This document shows positions 1-11,363 of a DNA stretch of 64,000 nt, in pieces. This stretch comes from Ilyonectria destructans (Eukaryota > Ascomycota > Sordariomycetes > Hypocreales > Nectriaceae): the NCBI GenBank assembly GCA_020740775.1, contig JAHEWK010000013.1, forward strand, positions 620,001 through 684,000, in the 5' to 3' direction. Made by a program: the position numbers and the translations under genes. Position 1 is the first letter of the stretch; the number at the start of each line of letters is the position of its first letter. A model generated the notes under the pieces. The model searched no databases and had not been told where the DNA came from. It saw only the letters and a list, made by a program, of their open reading frames with translations.

Positions 1-133
1 AGTTCGACGCAGACGAGTGGCCATCCTGGCGGCCGAAAAGGCAGCAAGAATCGCAGGCTCGGATATAGATTCGGATTCGGGCTCGGATGTAATGGAAGCG
101 GCGATGAGAACCCTCTTTGAGGACGTTTCTTGA
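1..133 (+). CDS. 3' end of an unidentified gene (partial)
   Basis: The first 133 bases are open in frame 2 and end at a TGA at 131-133. The 43 residues read as a natural protein tail: an Arg-rich start (RRRRVAILAAEKAARIAG), an acidic Ser-Asp stretch (SDIDSDSGSD) and a short helix-like end (MEAAMRTLFEDVS). Composition is clearly more coding-like than the AT-rich sequence that follows. The body of the gene lies outside the window, so no family can be assigned; a basic patch followed by an acidic patch would suit a nuclear protein or a transposase tail, but this is only a guess. Confidence 0.4.
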   Translation, partial: VRRRRVAILAAEKAARIAGSDIDSDSGSDVMEAAMRTLFEDVS

Positions 134-2545
134 AGTGCCGGGATGAGACACGCACGAATGCAAGGACATCGGACGCCTGCTGACAAGGGGCAAGCCTCAC
201 ACACCCGACTTTGGTTGACTTGGGACGATGCCTAATTTATGGAGTTCAGATGTTACGGGGGTTGAATATCTACACGTTGGAGACGCTATTGGCTAAGTTA
301 TGATTTCTGTTCTCTCATTTGTAGGTAGGACTCCAAAGATACACGTATACTTCTAAAATGTTCTACATTGTTAAGACTGTTCTCCACCATCGTCACCGCA
401 TCATATCGTATACGTGCGTTATCTTTGATCGCTAACACAGCCGGTTTAAGATTTTTCGACTCTTAAGTATTCTATGGCTGGGTTCCCTTTTCCTAGCCGG
501 TCAATACTTTCACGGAACTGGGCCAAGGATTGGTTAAGTGGTAGGGCCAAGTCTGGTCAACAATAAGACTCTGTGAACTGAGGGTAATGCTCGTTTCCTA
601 GTCATCTTAGAGACGACATAGAATATGGGATTTTTTAGCCGCAGTTTAAAAGATTATGGTGCTATAAAGACAGCGAATATAAATCACCTGAGGTAATAAT
701 TGCCATAGTCCTACACACTTCGTTGACGTTATTATATATACTAGCTATTAAGTGTCGTATATAATTGCTGGAACTGATAGATAGATTTCGATAGTACTCC
801 ATAATTGGTTCTTTTCCCTTCACACCAAGCCATCTGGGTAGCTTGCACCCCACCACAGGGCTTAGCTGCTACATATTACAAGGGGTTTGAAGGGGAATAA
901 TGAAACAGTGAGGGCTAGTTTTGACAGAGATAAAGAGGGGGACTAGAGAGGCTATGAGGAAAAAGGTACTAGGCTGTAGCCGCGTTTACATAGCGCAGAC
1001 ATTCAAGTATACTACGTAGCTATTGAGTGGCGGTATGCTGCTTCGAGGACGGAGTTCTAGAACGATGACAGAAAAACGCAGTTCTAAGTAGTAGTCGCAA
1101 AAAGCTCAAGTCTTATCAATAAAGGACTTGTTATTATTAGACGTGTTTACTACATGGAATAACCAGTAGGGAACATCCGCAGCTGGCTTCGGCTAATGCA
1201 CCCATCAGGATGAGGCCACTTTTGAAGTATCTGCCGAAATAAAAATCCGGGATTCGTATGATACGTCATCAGAATCATACTGCCACCTTTTCTTGTAAGC
1301 ACGTCAGACACGCGAAATGCGGGGAAGTGTCATCTTAAGATACACAGTAGTATCGGATGCTTGATTCAGTGGCTGATCTAGCCGGGGATGAGCGAGGCGA
1401 GAATATCCCGGAAGCCAGTGATGCAGTGGAGTGACCCCAGATAGCCACTAAGAAATGCCAATCCAACAGGAATCTTGGAATGTAAAAATGGCGCAGTGGT
1501 GTGTCTGATACACTCCATCATCACGGGATGCGCCCAGTCAGAAACAGGCCACCCAACTTAATAGCCAGATTCGGATAGGATTAACTTGATTTCACACTAA
1601 AGAGCTAAATTATATGACTTGATGGCGATTGTAGATAGGCGGATCGGTAACTGCTGCACCTAATAGTCAGATCAGGCCGGCTCTTTAGTTTAAGGAGGGC
1701 TGGCTGATAACAGCATCCAAATGGTGATCATTACGCGACTGGCAATTATGAAAATACAATATTACCAGTCAAACTTTACATAACGAGAAATACCGATTAA
1801 ATAACTATTATATAATATTTAATCCTTCTGTCAGTATCTATATACTATTATCGCTACACTTGTAATTATAAGTATAATTACAATTGCTATTATCGACAAA
1901 TAAGAGCCCCCCTGTAATTATTGACCAAACCATTTCTAGAAGTACCAATTCAAAGGGTCTACGGCTTTCTTCTAGAGATGGCCAATATTTCTGTGAGTAT
2001 GCGTGGCTGGGTGACGACAAAGTCCGCAGAGTCTCGTATATCCATCCTGGCTCTGTGCTGGATGTACGAACATTTCGTGGATAACGAGTACTCAACCAAG
2101 AAGATTTAACTATTGCAGGATAAAGTGGATAGTAAAGTCTCAAATAACTGCTTGGTGTTTTAAGCAGCGTGTGACATTGCTAGGGATTCAAAGGATCATA
2201 CATCAATGAGTAATTAATATTTAAGATGTGATAGCGTTGACTGGCACAGGTGGGTCGGAACCCCTACGAAGCTGACTAGAGTGCTCGATTGAGTAGTAGC
2301 TCCGATTTGCCCTTGAACCTAGTTCCAACAAACCTACAATGTATTACTGAGTGTCATGCTTTCATGAACGTCTGGCGGTTTATCTGAAATGGCAATTTCT
2401 TCTATAATCTATCTACTCTAAAATTCGGACCTGCCTCTATTTCTACCTGTAGTTGTGTCTATACCCGCGCGCATCTCCTTCAATCCCCAATCTACTTTTG
2501 CTCGATCTCATTTCGGACATGACCAGATGTCCTTTTCAATGGAAA
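134..2545. other. Gene-poor AT-rich intergenic stretch
   Basis: No supported gene. Only short ORFs of 100 residues or fewer occur, with no recognisable domain. AT-rich tracts lie near 700-800 and 1740-1900. A somewhat richer patch at 1350-1570 may be eroded coding sequence, but no continuous frame could be recovered. Confidence 0.5.
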
Positions 2546-3691
2546 CTAGTTGCGATTGGCCCTGATCTTCTTGCTATTGCTGGTTGCCTCAGCGAACTTG
2601 GTAGAATCAACGCTGACGGTGGGCAGCCATCCCTGGGGGTTCACAGACTCTCCAGTAACCGCAATAGCATCTGCAGTAGTGTTGACACCAATGGTAATCT
2701 TCATTCTGTTAGCATCCCTTCGCTTCGGTTCGGACAGATGAATATGGTACTCACATAACCGACGAGACCATCCTCGAGGCTATCTCCCAGCTGGCTGACG
2801 CTGATAACGGCACTGTAACCATCCGAGCTTGCTGACGAATACAATTTATCCTCGGCGTTGGTGGTGCGGTTCAAGGTGGCAAGGTGCTCGACATAGGGGC
2901 TAAGAGCGTAGACGCTGTTGAGCAAATCCTCATCGAAGAAAAGTTGACCAACGTGCTGAACCTTACTTGCCGAATAGGAAGTTCCATTGGTGATGTTTGT
3001 CTGGGCCGTAACGTGAATATGAGTTGTGCGAGTTACGTAGTAGCCTGGGAATTTAGTAAGAAACTCAATCATGCCTTCGGAATCAGTAATCTGAATTCCT
3101 CGAAGGAAAGTCTCGTCGTCAGTCGTTCCGTCGGTCCTCTTGCTCCATCCATCTAAGAGCTCCGAGGTATCCGGGTCGATACCAGTGAAGGATGAATACG
3201 ATCCAGTGGCGTTGCAGTTCCAGATGGTGAGAGCGGTGCCTTCAAGAGGATCGCAGGTTTCCACATCAATAACACCAATATCGAAATAGAAATCGATACC
3301 CTTCTGAGACTCTCGCAGATCGGTGCGGACAATCTCACCGTCGACACTAATAAAAATTAGATCCCTTGCCATGCATATTTCTTCTGCTTGCTTACCCGTA
3401 TGGGCCAAAAATAGTATCGGGGGCCAAAACGCAGGTATCGTTCTGGATTGTGGTGTATTTGTGCTCCGACCGAGCTGAGACGTGCCCACTCTCCACGCGA
3501 CGTGCATGTAGTCGGCTGGCTCGCTTGGCCAGCATCGTTTCCCGCCTCTTTTCAATGACAGCGGCGCATTTGTTGCTGGTCCGACCAACCAAGTTTGCCT
3601 CTCTTTTTGCGATCTCGGCAGTGAGGCGCTCGGGGTGAGCAACCACGCCAAGCGAGGCAATGGCGGCAAGAGTAAAGCTGGCGAACTTCAT
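2546..3691 (-). CDS. Secreted intradiol ring-cleavage dioxygenase
   Basis: Predicted 346-residue extracellular intradiol dioxygenase, a non-haem Fe(III) enzyme family that cleaves catechol-type rings. Three exons fit: 3691-3396, 3346-2755 and 2698-2546; the last intron ends at an AG a few bases past a CTAAC, restoring GYITIGVN. The protein starts with a signal peptide (MKFASFTLAAIASLGVVAHP) and a basic pro-region. The catalytic domain begins near residue 85 with CVLAPDTIFGPYG. Expected iron ligands are visible: Tyr in CNATGSYSS, Tyr in FPGYYVT, and two His in THIHV. The usual GPYYVDG reads GPYGVDG here. The gene stands alone; it probably acts on lignin-derived or defence phenolics outside the cell. 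Confidence 0.85.
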
Positions 3692-5895
3692 GTTGTAGGT
3701 GTTGGAAGGTAATCGATGCGGTTTAGATGAGTGAGAAGAGATGAGAAGATGCGAAAGTAGTTGTTGATGCTGAATGATGTGTTGTTCTGGTGCACCACAA
3801 GATATATTGCATCTCGAGCTAGTTTTATAAGAAGCTAATACCCTACGCCCTATGTCCGTGTATGTTCTCCACGCATTGACCGTCGGACGAATTGGTTACG
3901 AATTACTAGGCGCAGGCGTAATGCTGAACGGCCAAATCCCCACTGGCTGACGTCCTCAAATGCCGGCTGTCAAAAGACATGGGGTCAGTGTGACCCGCAA
4001 TTGAGTGGACTCGGCACTTCCGAAGGTAACTGTAGACGGAATTGCGAGAGTTCTGGGGTTGGATTTCATCAAAGACAAGGAAGCCTTGCGCCGCGCCTCA
4101 AATCTACCGCCAATCTCGCGCCATGACAATCTGGAAGTTGTTTGGAAGGAATTGGATTCGTCACCTTGTGTGCTACCAACAAGGGTCGGGGGTCAATACT
4201 CCAGGCCTCTAATGACAATACAGTTTTAAAATATTGTCCGTGAAACAAGAATGAGCTGGTCATGGCGTATGGCAGGGGACTGAGAGGTCTCCACTCTAGG
4301 ACTTTGGTAATGCAACTGTGCTCTCTCCCACATCCCGAGAAAACGACATTTTTCGTCCTGGCTTACGTCGCTTGCTCGGCAGTTCTACTACGATATGTTC
4401 AAAGGTTGAGAATGCCAAGGAATTGCCACCGCGTTTTCGATATCGGAGAGGCCCGAAGGGGCGAGTATGGTTCGAGTCGTCTGCGTCAAAACAAGCACTA
4501 TGCGCGACGAAGAAAGTAACCTCGATCAAGGACAGCTCACAGCACCTCAGTTTCAAGAGAAGGCTGGTGAGCGATATGCTAGCCTCTAGCAGGCCTCAAG
4601 AGCTTGAATCCTGTCAGATGGCCAGTGAAAGCCATTCAACAGTCTAGGTCTCTACGTGGAGACACCGCTCGAGATGATCGACAAAAAAGTGGAAGGCTGT
4701 ACGATAAACCATGGTCATCAGTAGTCATGATCAATGAGTGCAGGGTTCTCTTACCGTCCCTTATCCATCCCAGCTCGTACGGTCCCACCTAGCGGGTTAC
4801 AGTCCCCGAGCCAATGAGCATGAATGTAATGCATTGCTGACGAAAACAGCACAGCCCGTAAGTTTTCTGCCGCAGGATCCTTACGAGGCCACGCGCCTCC
4901 AGTTCTCGCCCCTGACGCTAAGCGTTAGCATACCAAGACAAGGCACATTTCAGATGGATTTCCGTAGCCGAGCTCCCATTTGAATAGATTGAAGACATGG
5001 AAGAATTCGATGGCTTGGTTGGCTTGTGCATTGATGACCTCTTTTCACTCATTAGATGCAATATATTTTCGGTTACTTCCGTCTGTCCATTTGTATATCG
5101 AAGGCTCAGAGGCGCCGTAATATCATTATTGGTAGTTCAGCAGAAGCAAGATTTGATAAAATTTGAGAAGGTATTTGCGTCAGATCGCATTCAAGATATC
5201 CGCTATGTATCATGTCAGCTTTAAAAATTCGTTGGATTAACCAGCTGAGCTAAAGGTATAGGGTAACCCTAGTATTACGATGGGCAGTATTAATTAGGTC
5301 CATAATCCAACAATAATCTATCTTGGTTGTGAATACCTAAAGCCGGTTAAAAGTTAGTCGCGGGAGCTGCTCGCTCTTGTGACTTCTGGTCTTTAGTTAC
5401 TACTTTGGGATCGAGCGGGCTAATGCTAAGGACACATTGTTATTGCAGGCATGCACAATTAGTATAGTTTGCGAGATCGTGTTCGTGTGGAAGTTTTCAA
5501 GACTACAGGGCCATATCAAACAGAAACCAAGTCTTCAGTACTGAACATCGCACCTGAAAAATGATGATCACAAATATCGTTACAGAGACAGCAGCAGCCA
5601 GAAGCTCATGGCCAACTGTCCTTCTCGGGGTATCATATTTACACTACAGCCATACTGATGCTACAGTGTAGTCGTACGCTGTGGAGAGGTTACTCTTGTC
5701 ATTAATCCGCTTTATTGGTGCATCGTCATATCCGGACACGGCAACTGCGGCCTCCGCGCTCGGGACCCGCGCCCTCCGAGCCCGTAAAGAATTCGTAACG
5801 CAATAAGAAACACATGACCGGTTAGCCATTATTGAGTGGCCGACTTCGCCATCCTCCGTTGCGTAATTCTCAACCCCTTGCCAAAGGCCACGACG
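3692..5895. other. Intergenic region, dioxygenase promoter at its left edge
   Basis: The first 150 bases are the 5' flank of the minus-strand dioxygenase, with an AT-rich TATA-like patch (AGATATATTG) near 3800. The rest contains only short ORFs of up to about 110 residues on both strands, none with a recognisable motif. Nothing else is seen. Confidence 0.45.
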
Positions 5896-8487
5896 ATGGA
5901 TCTTGACGCGACGTCCGATGGGACGAGCCCGTCGTCCCTCATCGGGAGAGCGGCAAGTCCTCCTTATTGGCAATATGCCATGCATTTCTAGGCTAACTCG
6001 GCATGGCTGCAGTGTGATACGTGCCGCAGCCGCAAGGTACTTACTTTACCCACCCTTTGTTCCCCTGTGAACAACACATTGGCATGGTGTTGAAACTTGG
6101 TGCAGATTCGATGCAAAAGAAAAAAAGAAACCACTTGTCAGCACTGCGAGCAGATCGGCATCGAATGCCAAACTACCTCAGGTGTCAGGCCCAAAGCGAA
6201 GCGCACTCGTGTTCTCATTACTCCACAATAGTAGGGTCCTGCTTCTCCTCATGTTCTTCCTCAACGGTCACCTCGTGAATCTTCGACTCTTTGTCGCATC
6301 ATACTTACCATCTACGTTTGACTTAGTGAGAAAAAGATTGATCTCATTGAACATCAACTCCATAGCGTTGTGGGACTACTCGAAGACCTCAAGCTGCAAC
6401 TGCCGCTGCCGGGCTCATTTCCAGCCTTTACCGAGCCCGTCTCAATATTCGAGACCCAACAATCCTCTTCTGTTGGTAAAGCTTCATCGACCACAGAGGT
6501 CTCCACTGGGACCCCAGCAGAGGCAAGTGTGCCCATTCTCGAAGGAGAATCATCTATGGCTGCGCAATCCAAGTTCGCCCACGAGTTCCTTCAGAAAGCC
6601 GTTGACAACTATCCCTCTGTCCTCGAACTACATGATACTCTCAATGCTCTCCACTCCCTCGTTGATGCACTTCAAAATCAGCCTGCCGCCAGCGAAATGA
6701 AGTACGCCAACGCCAGGCCAACGCCGCGGCCTCCTCTTGAGCAATGCGACATGCCTCCAGCTCAATCTGCCATCAATGTCATACGTGAGGCAAAGTGTGA
6801 ATGAGCTTCTCCTTTCACATTGCCAGAATACCCAGCTAACGTAACTGGTAAAGCGAAGAGTACCATTGGCCTTCAATGGATCTACAGCATTATACACATT
6901 GACCTGTTCTTGGATCTGACTCTCAAGGTCTACTTCGATTCGAATAAACACAGCGAAGCCGAGTTTATCATTGTAAACTGCGGCCTTGAGATGCTGTACA
7001 GGGAGGTGTCTATATCAAGTGAGGTGATAGGCGCGCAAAAAGAAGACTCAATGAAAATGAGAGTGCTGTGCCGTGACAACCTTGAGACGGCTCTGGCGAA
7101 TCTTCCTTTACACCTTCCACCCACCATGGATATGGTTGTTGCTCTACTCTTTGGCGTATGGCCCGACTCATGAATAACCGATGAATGCACTTGCTAATGT
7201 TTACAGACCTACCATGCCATCGAAGCGGCCAAGCCATCCCTGGCGTGGACTCTCACCGCCGCCGCCGCTCAACTTTGCCAAATCTTAGGCTACCACCGAC
7301 AAAGATCCACGGAGAACAGTAACCAGGGTGACGAGCACAGCGCATCTTTGTTTTGGTCCGTATACATGCTTGAAAAGAGCCTATCACTACGTCTTGGTCG
7401 GCCATCGAACATACAGGACTACGACATCACAGTACCGTACCCGTCAAGTTCCAACAAGATATACGGCCCGTTAATAGGTTACTTCCGCATGTGGGTCATA
7501 GTGTCTAGGATCCAAGGCAAGACATACGAGCAACTTTACAGCCGTGAGGCAATCTGTCAACCCATCGCGGTTCGTGAATCCCGGGCGTGCGGCCTTGCTG
7601 CCGAATTGAAGCGCGTGACAGATTCCACTGAAGCGGAACATGTAGGCTGGCTCTTCATATAATCACCTTCAACACTTCTAAACTGATCTGAACGTATACA
7701 GGCCCCAAATCTGAAAGGCGTGATGGATGCCTTGGGGCAATATGGGAAGGACCTTTTCGACACCTCAGACGAGGTATTCCGGCTTTCTCTTCTTTGCACC
7801 ATTCATCGTGCTGTTCCTTCTCTATCCGGTTCGTTTACAACATTTAACGCGGAATGCATCAGCGCCGCTAGAGCTGCTCTACAGAGGCACGTGGAATGTA
7901 TGGCAATTATAGAAAGAGGCGCTTTTAGCCATTTTCCCACATATATGAGCTGGTAAGTTTCCCAAAACACACTTTTGTGCGGAATTGATTAGCCGTGCCT
8001 GCATTGCACCATCTTCTAGGAACGAAGCTCACTACCATATATTAGGACAATCTTGTTTGCGCCTTTCGCGCCATTCATCGTCGTCTTCTGCCATGTCATA
8101 GCAGCTAAGGATACCACCGACTTAGCACGGTTGGAGGCGTTTCTAAAGTCAATCAGGCTAGCTCAAGACTTTTCAGAAGCCGCTGCGCGGTTAAATCGTC
8201 TCTTCGATGTACTTTATAACGTAGCGCTCCGGTACACCGAAATGCAACAAAATTCGCAACGAGAGGAGCAGCTGAAGGCGGCGGAAGAAATGGACAAATA
8301 CCTAGCGGCTCTTGGCTTTCCACTTCCAGGACTGGGCCACAACGCCAACGAATCTGGAGACATCGTGAAAGACGGGCAAGGCTTTACAGGTGACGATGAT
8401 CTGCTCCAAGACTTACCCCAACTCAGCCCCACGATGTGGATGGGAAACATATCACAAATGGAAAATTGGTTCTATAATCATGACTAA
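5896..8487 (+). CDS. Zn2Cys6 transcription factor with fungal_trans domain
   Basis: Nuclear regulator. From 5992 a continuous 694-residue reading frame is obtained with exons 5992-6036, 6106-6230, 6327-6784, 6827-7155, 7207-7641, 7702-7952 and 8046-8487. The zinc cluster is split by intron 1: CDTCRSRK, then IRCKRKKETTCQHCEQIGIEC, giving the spacing C-x2-C-x6-C-x7-C-x2-C-x6-C. A basic linker and a short coiled coil (YEKKIDLIEHQLHSV) follow. The middle homology domain includes FWSVYMLEKSLSLRLGRPS. The first exon is uncertain: an ATG at 5896 is in frame, but a TAG at 5989-5991 separates it from the zinc cluster unless a 39-base GC-AG intron (5953-5991) is removed. It lies 0.7 kb upstream of, and in the same direction as, the PL11 lyase, so it may be a pathway regulator (inference). 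Confidence 0.75.
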
Positions 8488-9161
8488 ACAATGGCATAGA
8501 ATATCAGAGTATGGCACTACTGTGGTGTCTTCCATGCATCGCCGAAAGTATTGGAATGGTCACCATGTCTTGGGATAAGATTATTCCGCTCTTGGATTGA
8601 CATTTACTTCCTCCCAACGTCTTTGGGTGAACTCGGATCATATCACTCGGTTGGCTGTCATCGGGCTATGCTGCTCACACGAAACGACTCGCTCGCAACG
8701 CTATGTCTATGGGAGATTTCCTGGCCTCACAATTCAGTCCGCTCGCCCGAGACATACAATAACCCGAGGAATTGCGCCAGTCTACAACCAGTTGAATTAG
8801 AAACGGAAATAGATGTCGTAGATCCGGGGAGAATTGCGGGGTTGCATCAACATCGTGTGGGGTAAGAGGCCACTTTGATCTACACATGACCCAGGTCTAA
8901 TTTTCCGCCAACAGTAATTCTTCTTGGTCATACGCTTATCTCGGGCAATTTGAAGGTTGTCCGTTGCCAATCCTCCGATGATGCGATTCCGTCCCCTTGA
9001 GCGCCCATCACGATAGATGCCAAAATGACTATGTAACTCTCTGCAATGTTCATCATATTGGGGAAGTCTATGATATAAATCACAATCCAAGTCCTGAGAT
9101 ATCTCAATTATGCCAGATCCACCACTGTACCATTCCATTGCAGCTCTTTCTCCCAGTCATC
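8488..9161. other. Promoter region of the rhamnogalacturonan lyase
   Basis: Non-coding interval between the Zn2Cys6 stop and the PL11 start. A frame stays open from 8997 into the PL11 gene, but its residues before 9162 do not look like protein and the signal peptide begins at 9162. Confidence 0.5.
9074..9080 (+). promoter_or_regulatory. TATA-like box upstream of PL11 lyase
   Basis: TATAAAT lies 82 bases before the chosen ATG at 9162, a usual spacing for a fungal core promoter, and supports that start. Confidence 0.45.
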
Positions 9162-10967
9162 ATGAAGTTTCCATCATCTCTTGGCGCAGTCGCTATAGCG
9201 GCCACTACTGTCACTACTCCAGTGGCACATGCCCAGTCCAACACTCGACCTATGGAGAACCTCGGCCGTGGAGTCGTGGCAGTACGCTCGAACGAAACCC
9301 ATGCGCTGGTGGGCTGGCGTTTGCTAGGTCTCGACCCTGACGATATTGGCTTCAATGTGTATCGAGCCACCGGCACTGGCAAGGCGACACGCCTCAACTC
9401 TGAAGTGTTGACCGGCGGAACCAACTTTATGGATTCGGAAGCCGATCTAGGAGAATCCAACACTTATCATGTTCGACCTGTAGTGAAGGGAAAGGAACAA
9501 GACGCCAGTGGCAAGTTCAAACTTCCCGCCGACAACGCAGAGGAACCAGTGGTCCGGATCCCGCTCCGTTCTGGCGGAAAGATCAAGTATGTATGGGTTG
9601 GCGACCTCGACGGTGATGGCGAGTACGATTTTGTTCTAGACCGACAGACTTCGCCTCAGATCCTAGAGGCGTACCGCAGCGACGGAACATTTCTCTGGGA
9701 GGTCAACATGGGACCTAACAGCGAGAATCAGAACAATATTGAGCCTGGGTCGGCAACACTCAACGTCGGACATTGGGATGGTGTCACCGTCTATGACTTT
9801 GACAGCGATGGTCGTGCCGAGGTAGCAGTTCGGATCGCAAACGGCGTCACATTTGGGGATGGGGAAGCATTTGAGGAGGGAGACGACGATAACTCGCAGT
9901 TCATCGCCATTCTAGACGGCAAGACCGGGACATTGCGTGGAACTGCTCAGCTGCCCACCGACTACTTGTCTGACGGCCCCTTGGCTGCTCGGTTCGGCGT
10001 TGGTTATCTGGATGGCAAACGACCTCACTTGGTGACATATTTTAAGAATCGGATCGGCAATGGCGGCTTCAACCTCATCATGGCGGCTTGGACCTTTGAC
10101 GGCTCTGATGTCAGCATGGAGTGGAAGTGGTTGAGGGAGGATCAAGATGCACCAGATGGACACAACACCCGCATCATAGATGTGGACGGTGATGGCAAAG
10201 ATGAAGTCGCCGAGATTGGGTTCATGCTCAACGGCGACGGAAGTGTTCGTTATCTGCTGGGTCCAGAGGGCATCGTCCATGGCGACCGGTACCACATCGC
10301 CAAGATGGACCCAGACCGCAAAGGGTTACAGGGCTACGGCGTGCAGCAAGACAATCCAAGTGGTCTTTACGAGTACTACTACGATGCAACAGATGGAACG
10401 CTCCTCTGGGAGCATTTCGGGGATGAGGTTACGGATATTGGACGCGGTATGGCTGGCGACATCGACCCTCGATACCCGGGGATGGAAGTATGGGGCTTCT
10501 CAGGAATATACAACGCCCAGTCCAATGAACTGACCGAGAACGACACTGGCCTGGCGCCTTGGCCACATCTGGGTATTTGGTGGGATGGAGATGAACTCAT
10601 GGAGCTGTACAACGACGGCAAGTTCGAGAAGTGGGATTGGGAAAACCCGACGCCATCCAACAAGCTTCCACGGCTTCTCAAGGCTTCTGACTACGGTGCC
10701 ATCAATCCGACCAACCGGAACCCCGCGTTTATTGGCGATGTTCTTGGCGACTGGCGTGAGGAGGTGATTCTCACCAACGAGGCGTATGACGAGCTCGTCA
10801 TCTTTACCACCGATCACCCTACCGACATTCGCCTTTATACATTGCCTCACAACCCAGCTTATCGAAATGCCATGACACTCAAGGGTTACATGCAGTCGCA
10901 TCACGTTGACTACTTCCTTGGCCACGACATGAAGCAGCCTCCGAGGCCCAAAATTCACTACGTGTAG
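9162..10967 (+). CDS. Secreted rhamnogalacturonan endolyase (PL11)
   Basis: 601-residue intronless enzyme predicted to cleave the alpha-1,4 link between rhamnose and galacturonate in the rhamnogalacturonan I backbone by beta-elimination. Residues 1-25 are a signal peptide ending at VAHAQ. The mature protein begins with a small beta domain (MENLGRGVVAVR, VGWRLLGLDPDDIGFNVYRA) typical of YesW/YesX-type lyases. A multi-bladed propeller follows with repeated calcium-binding loops: GDLDGDGEYDFVLDR, YDFDSDGRAEV, IDVDGDGKDEVAEIG and GDVLGDWREEV. It ends with the family tail on YMQSHHVDYFLG. Length matches bacterial and fungal PL11 enzymes. Together with the GDSL acetylesterase at 26-27 kb and the rhamnosidase at 52-55 kb it forms a scattered rhamnogalacturonan toolkit. 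Confidence 0.93.
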   Translation: MKFPSSLGAVAIAATTVTTPVAHAQSNTRPMENLGRGVVAVRSNETHALVGWRLLGLDPDDIGFNVYRATGTGKATRLNSEVLTGGTNFMDSEADLGESNTYHVRPVVKGKEQDASGKFKLPADNAEEPVVRIPLRSGGKIKYVWVGDLDGDGEYDFVLDRQTSPQILEAYRSDGTFLWEVNMGPNSENQNNIEPGSATLNVGHWDGVTVYDFDSDGRAEVAVRIANGVTFGDGEAFEEGDDDNSQFIAILDGKTGTLRGTAQLPTDYLSDGPLAARFGVGYLDGKRPHLVTYFKNRIGNGGFNLIMAAWTFDGSDVSMEWKWLREDQDAPDGHNTRIIDVDGDGKDEVAEIGFMLNGDGSVRYLLGPEGIVHGDRYHIAKMDPDRKGLQGYGVQQDNPSGLYEYYYDATDGTLLWEHFGDEVTDIGRGMAGDIDPRYPGMEVWGFSGIYNAQSNELTENDTGLAPWPHLGIWWDGDELMELYNDGKFEKWDWENPTPSNKLPRLLKASDYGAINPTNRNPAFIGDVLGDWREEVILTNEAYDELVIFTTDHPTDIRLYTLPHNPAYRNAMTLKGYMQSHHVDYFLGHDMKQPPRPKIHYV

Positions 10968-11363
10968 TCGGAAGTTTAGGTTTTGTGACAGTTGAGTAAG
11001 AGGACTGTACACTATCCAAACTGTCGGGCTTATAAGCATCAAATTGCTTAGCAGCATCTCAATTGTCATAGTTATATATGTCATGTTTTCTCCAGCCGAC
11101 TTGCACATACGGGACCCTCCTGTATCAAAAGCGATGGTGATGAAGAAAACTCAGCACTATAATGGCAGCGCAAGCTCAATTGCCATCCAACAGCGTAAAT
11201 TCTTTATAGTCCAGTATGTCCTCGGTAGGATTCTGACGTTGATAAATTACATGCTCGCGAATGAGGGCGAGAATCTCGTGGTGTGGCTGCCGGCTGTAGC
11301 CAACCCATGTTTTTTGTTACCTACCACATTATCAAAACCCCCCAGACACTAACCCAAGCGTTT
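10968..11363. other. Convergent 3' intergenic region
   Basis: Lies between the stop codons of the plus-strand PL11 lyase and the minus-strand receptor-like gene; AT-rich, presumably 3' untranslated ends of both. No gene seen. Confidence 0.5.

Noticed and set aside
1350..1570. Possible eroded coding patch
   Set aside because: Translations of both strands contain stops and match no family I can name.
4318..4647. 109-codon plus-strand ORF in the gap before the Zn2Cys6 gene
   Set aside because: No domain, no splice partners, overlapping ORFs on the other strand.
6182..6700. 172-codon plus-strand ORF near the Zn2Cys6 zinc cluster
   Set aside because: Runs out of frame through an intron and the coiled-coil exon of the regulator; the spliced frame is better supported.
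8997..9161. Upstream extension of the PL11 frame (55 extra residues)
   Set aside because: It would bury the clear signal peptide that begins at 9162, and a TATA-like box at 9074 lies inside it.
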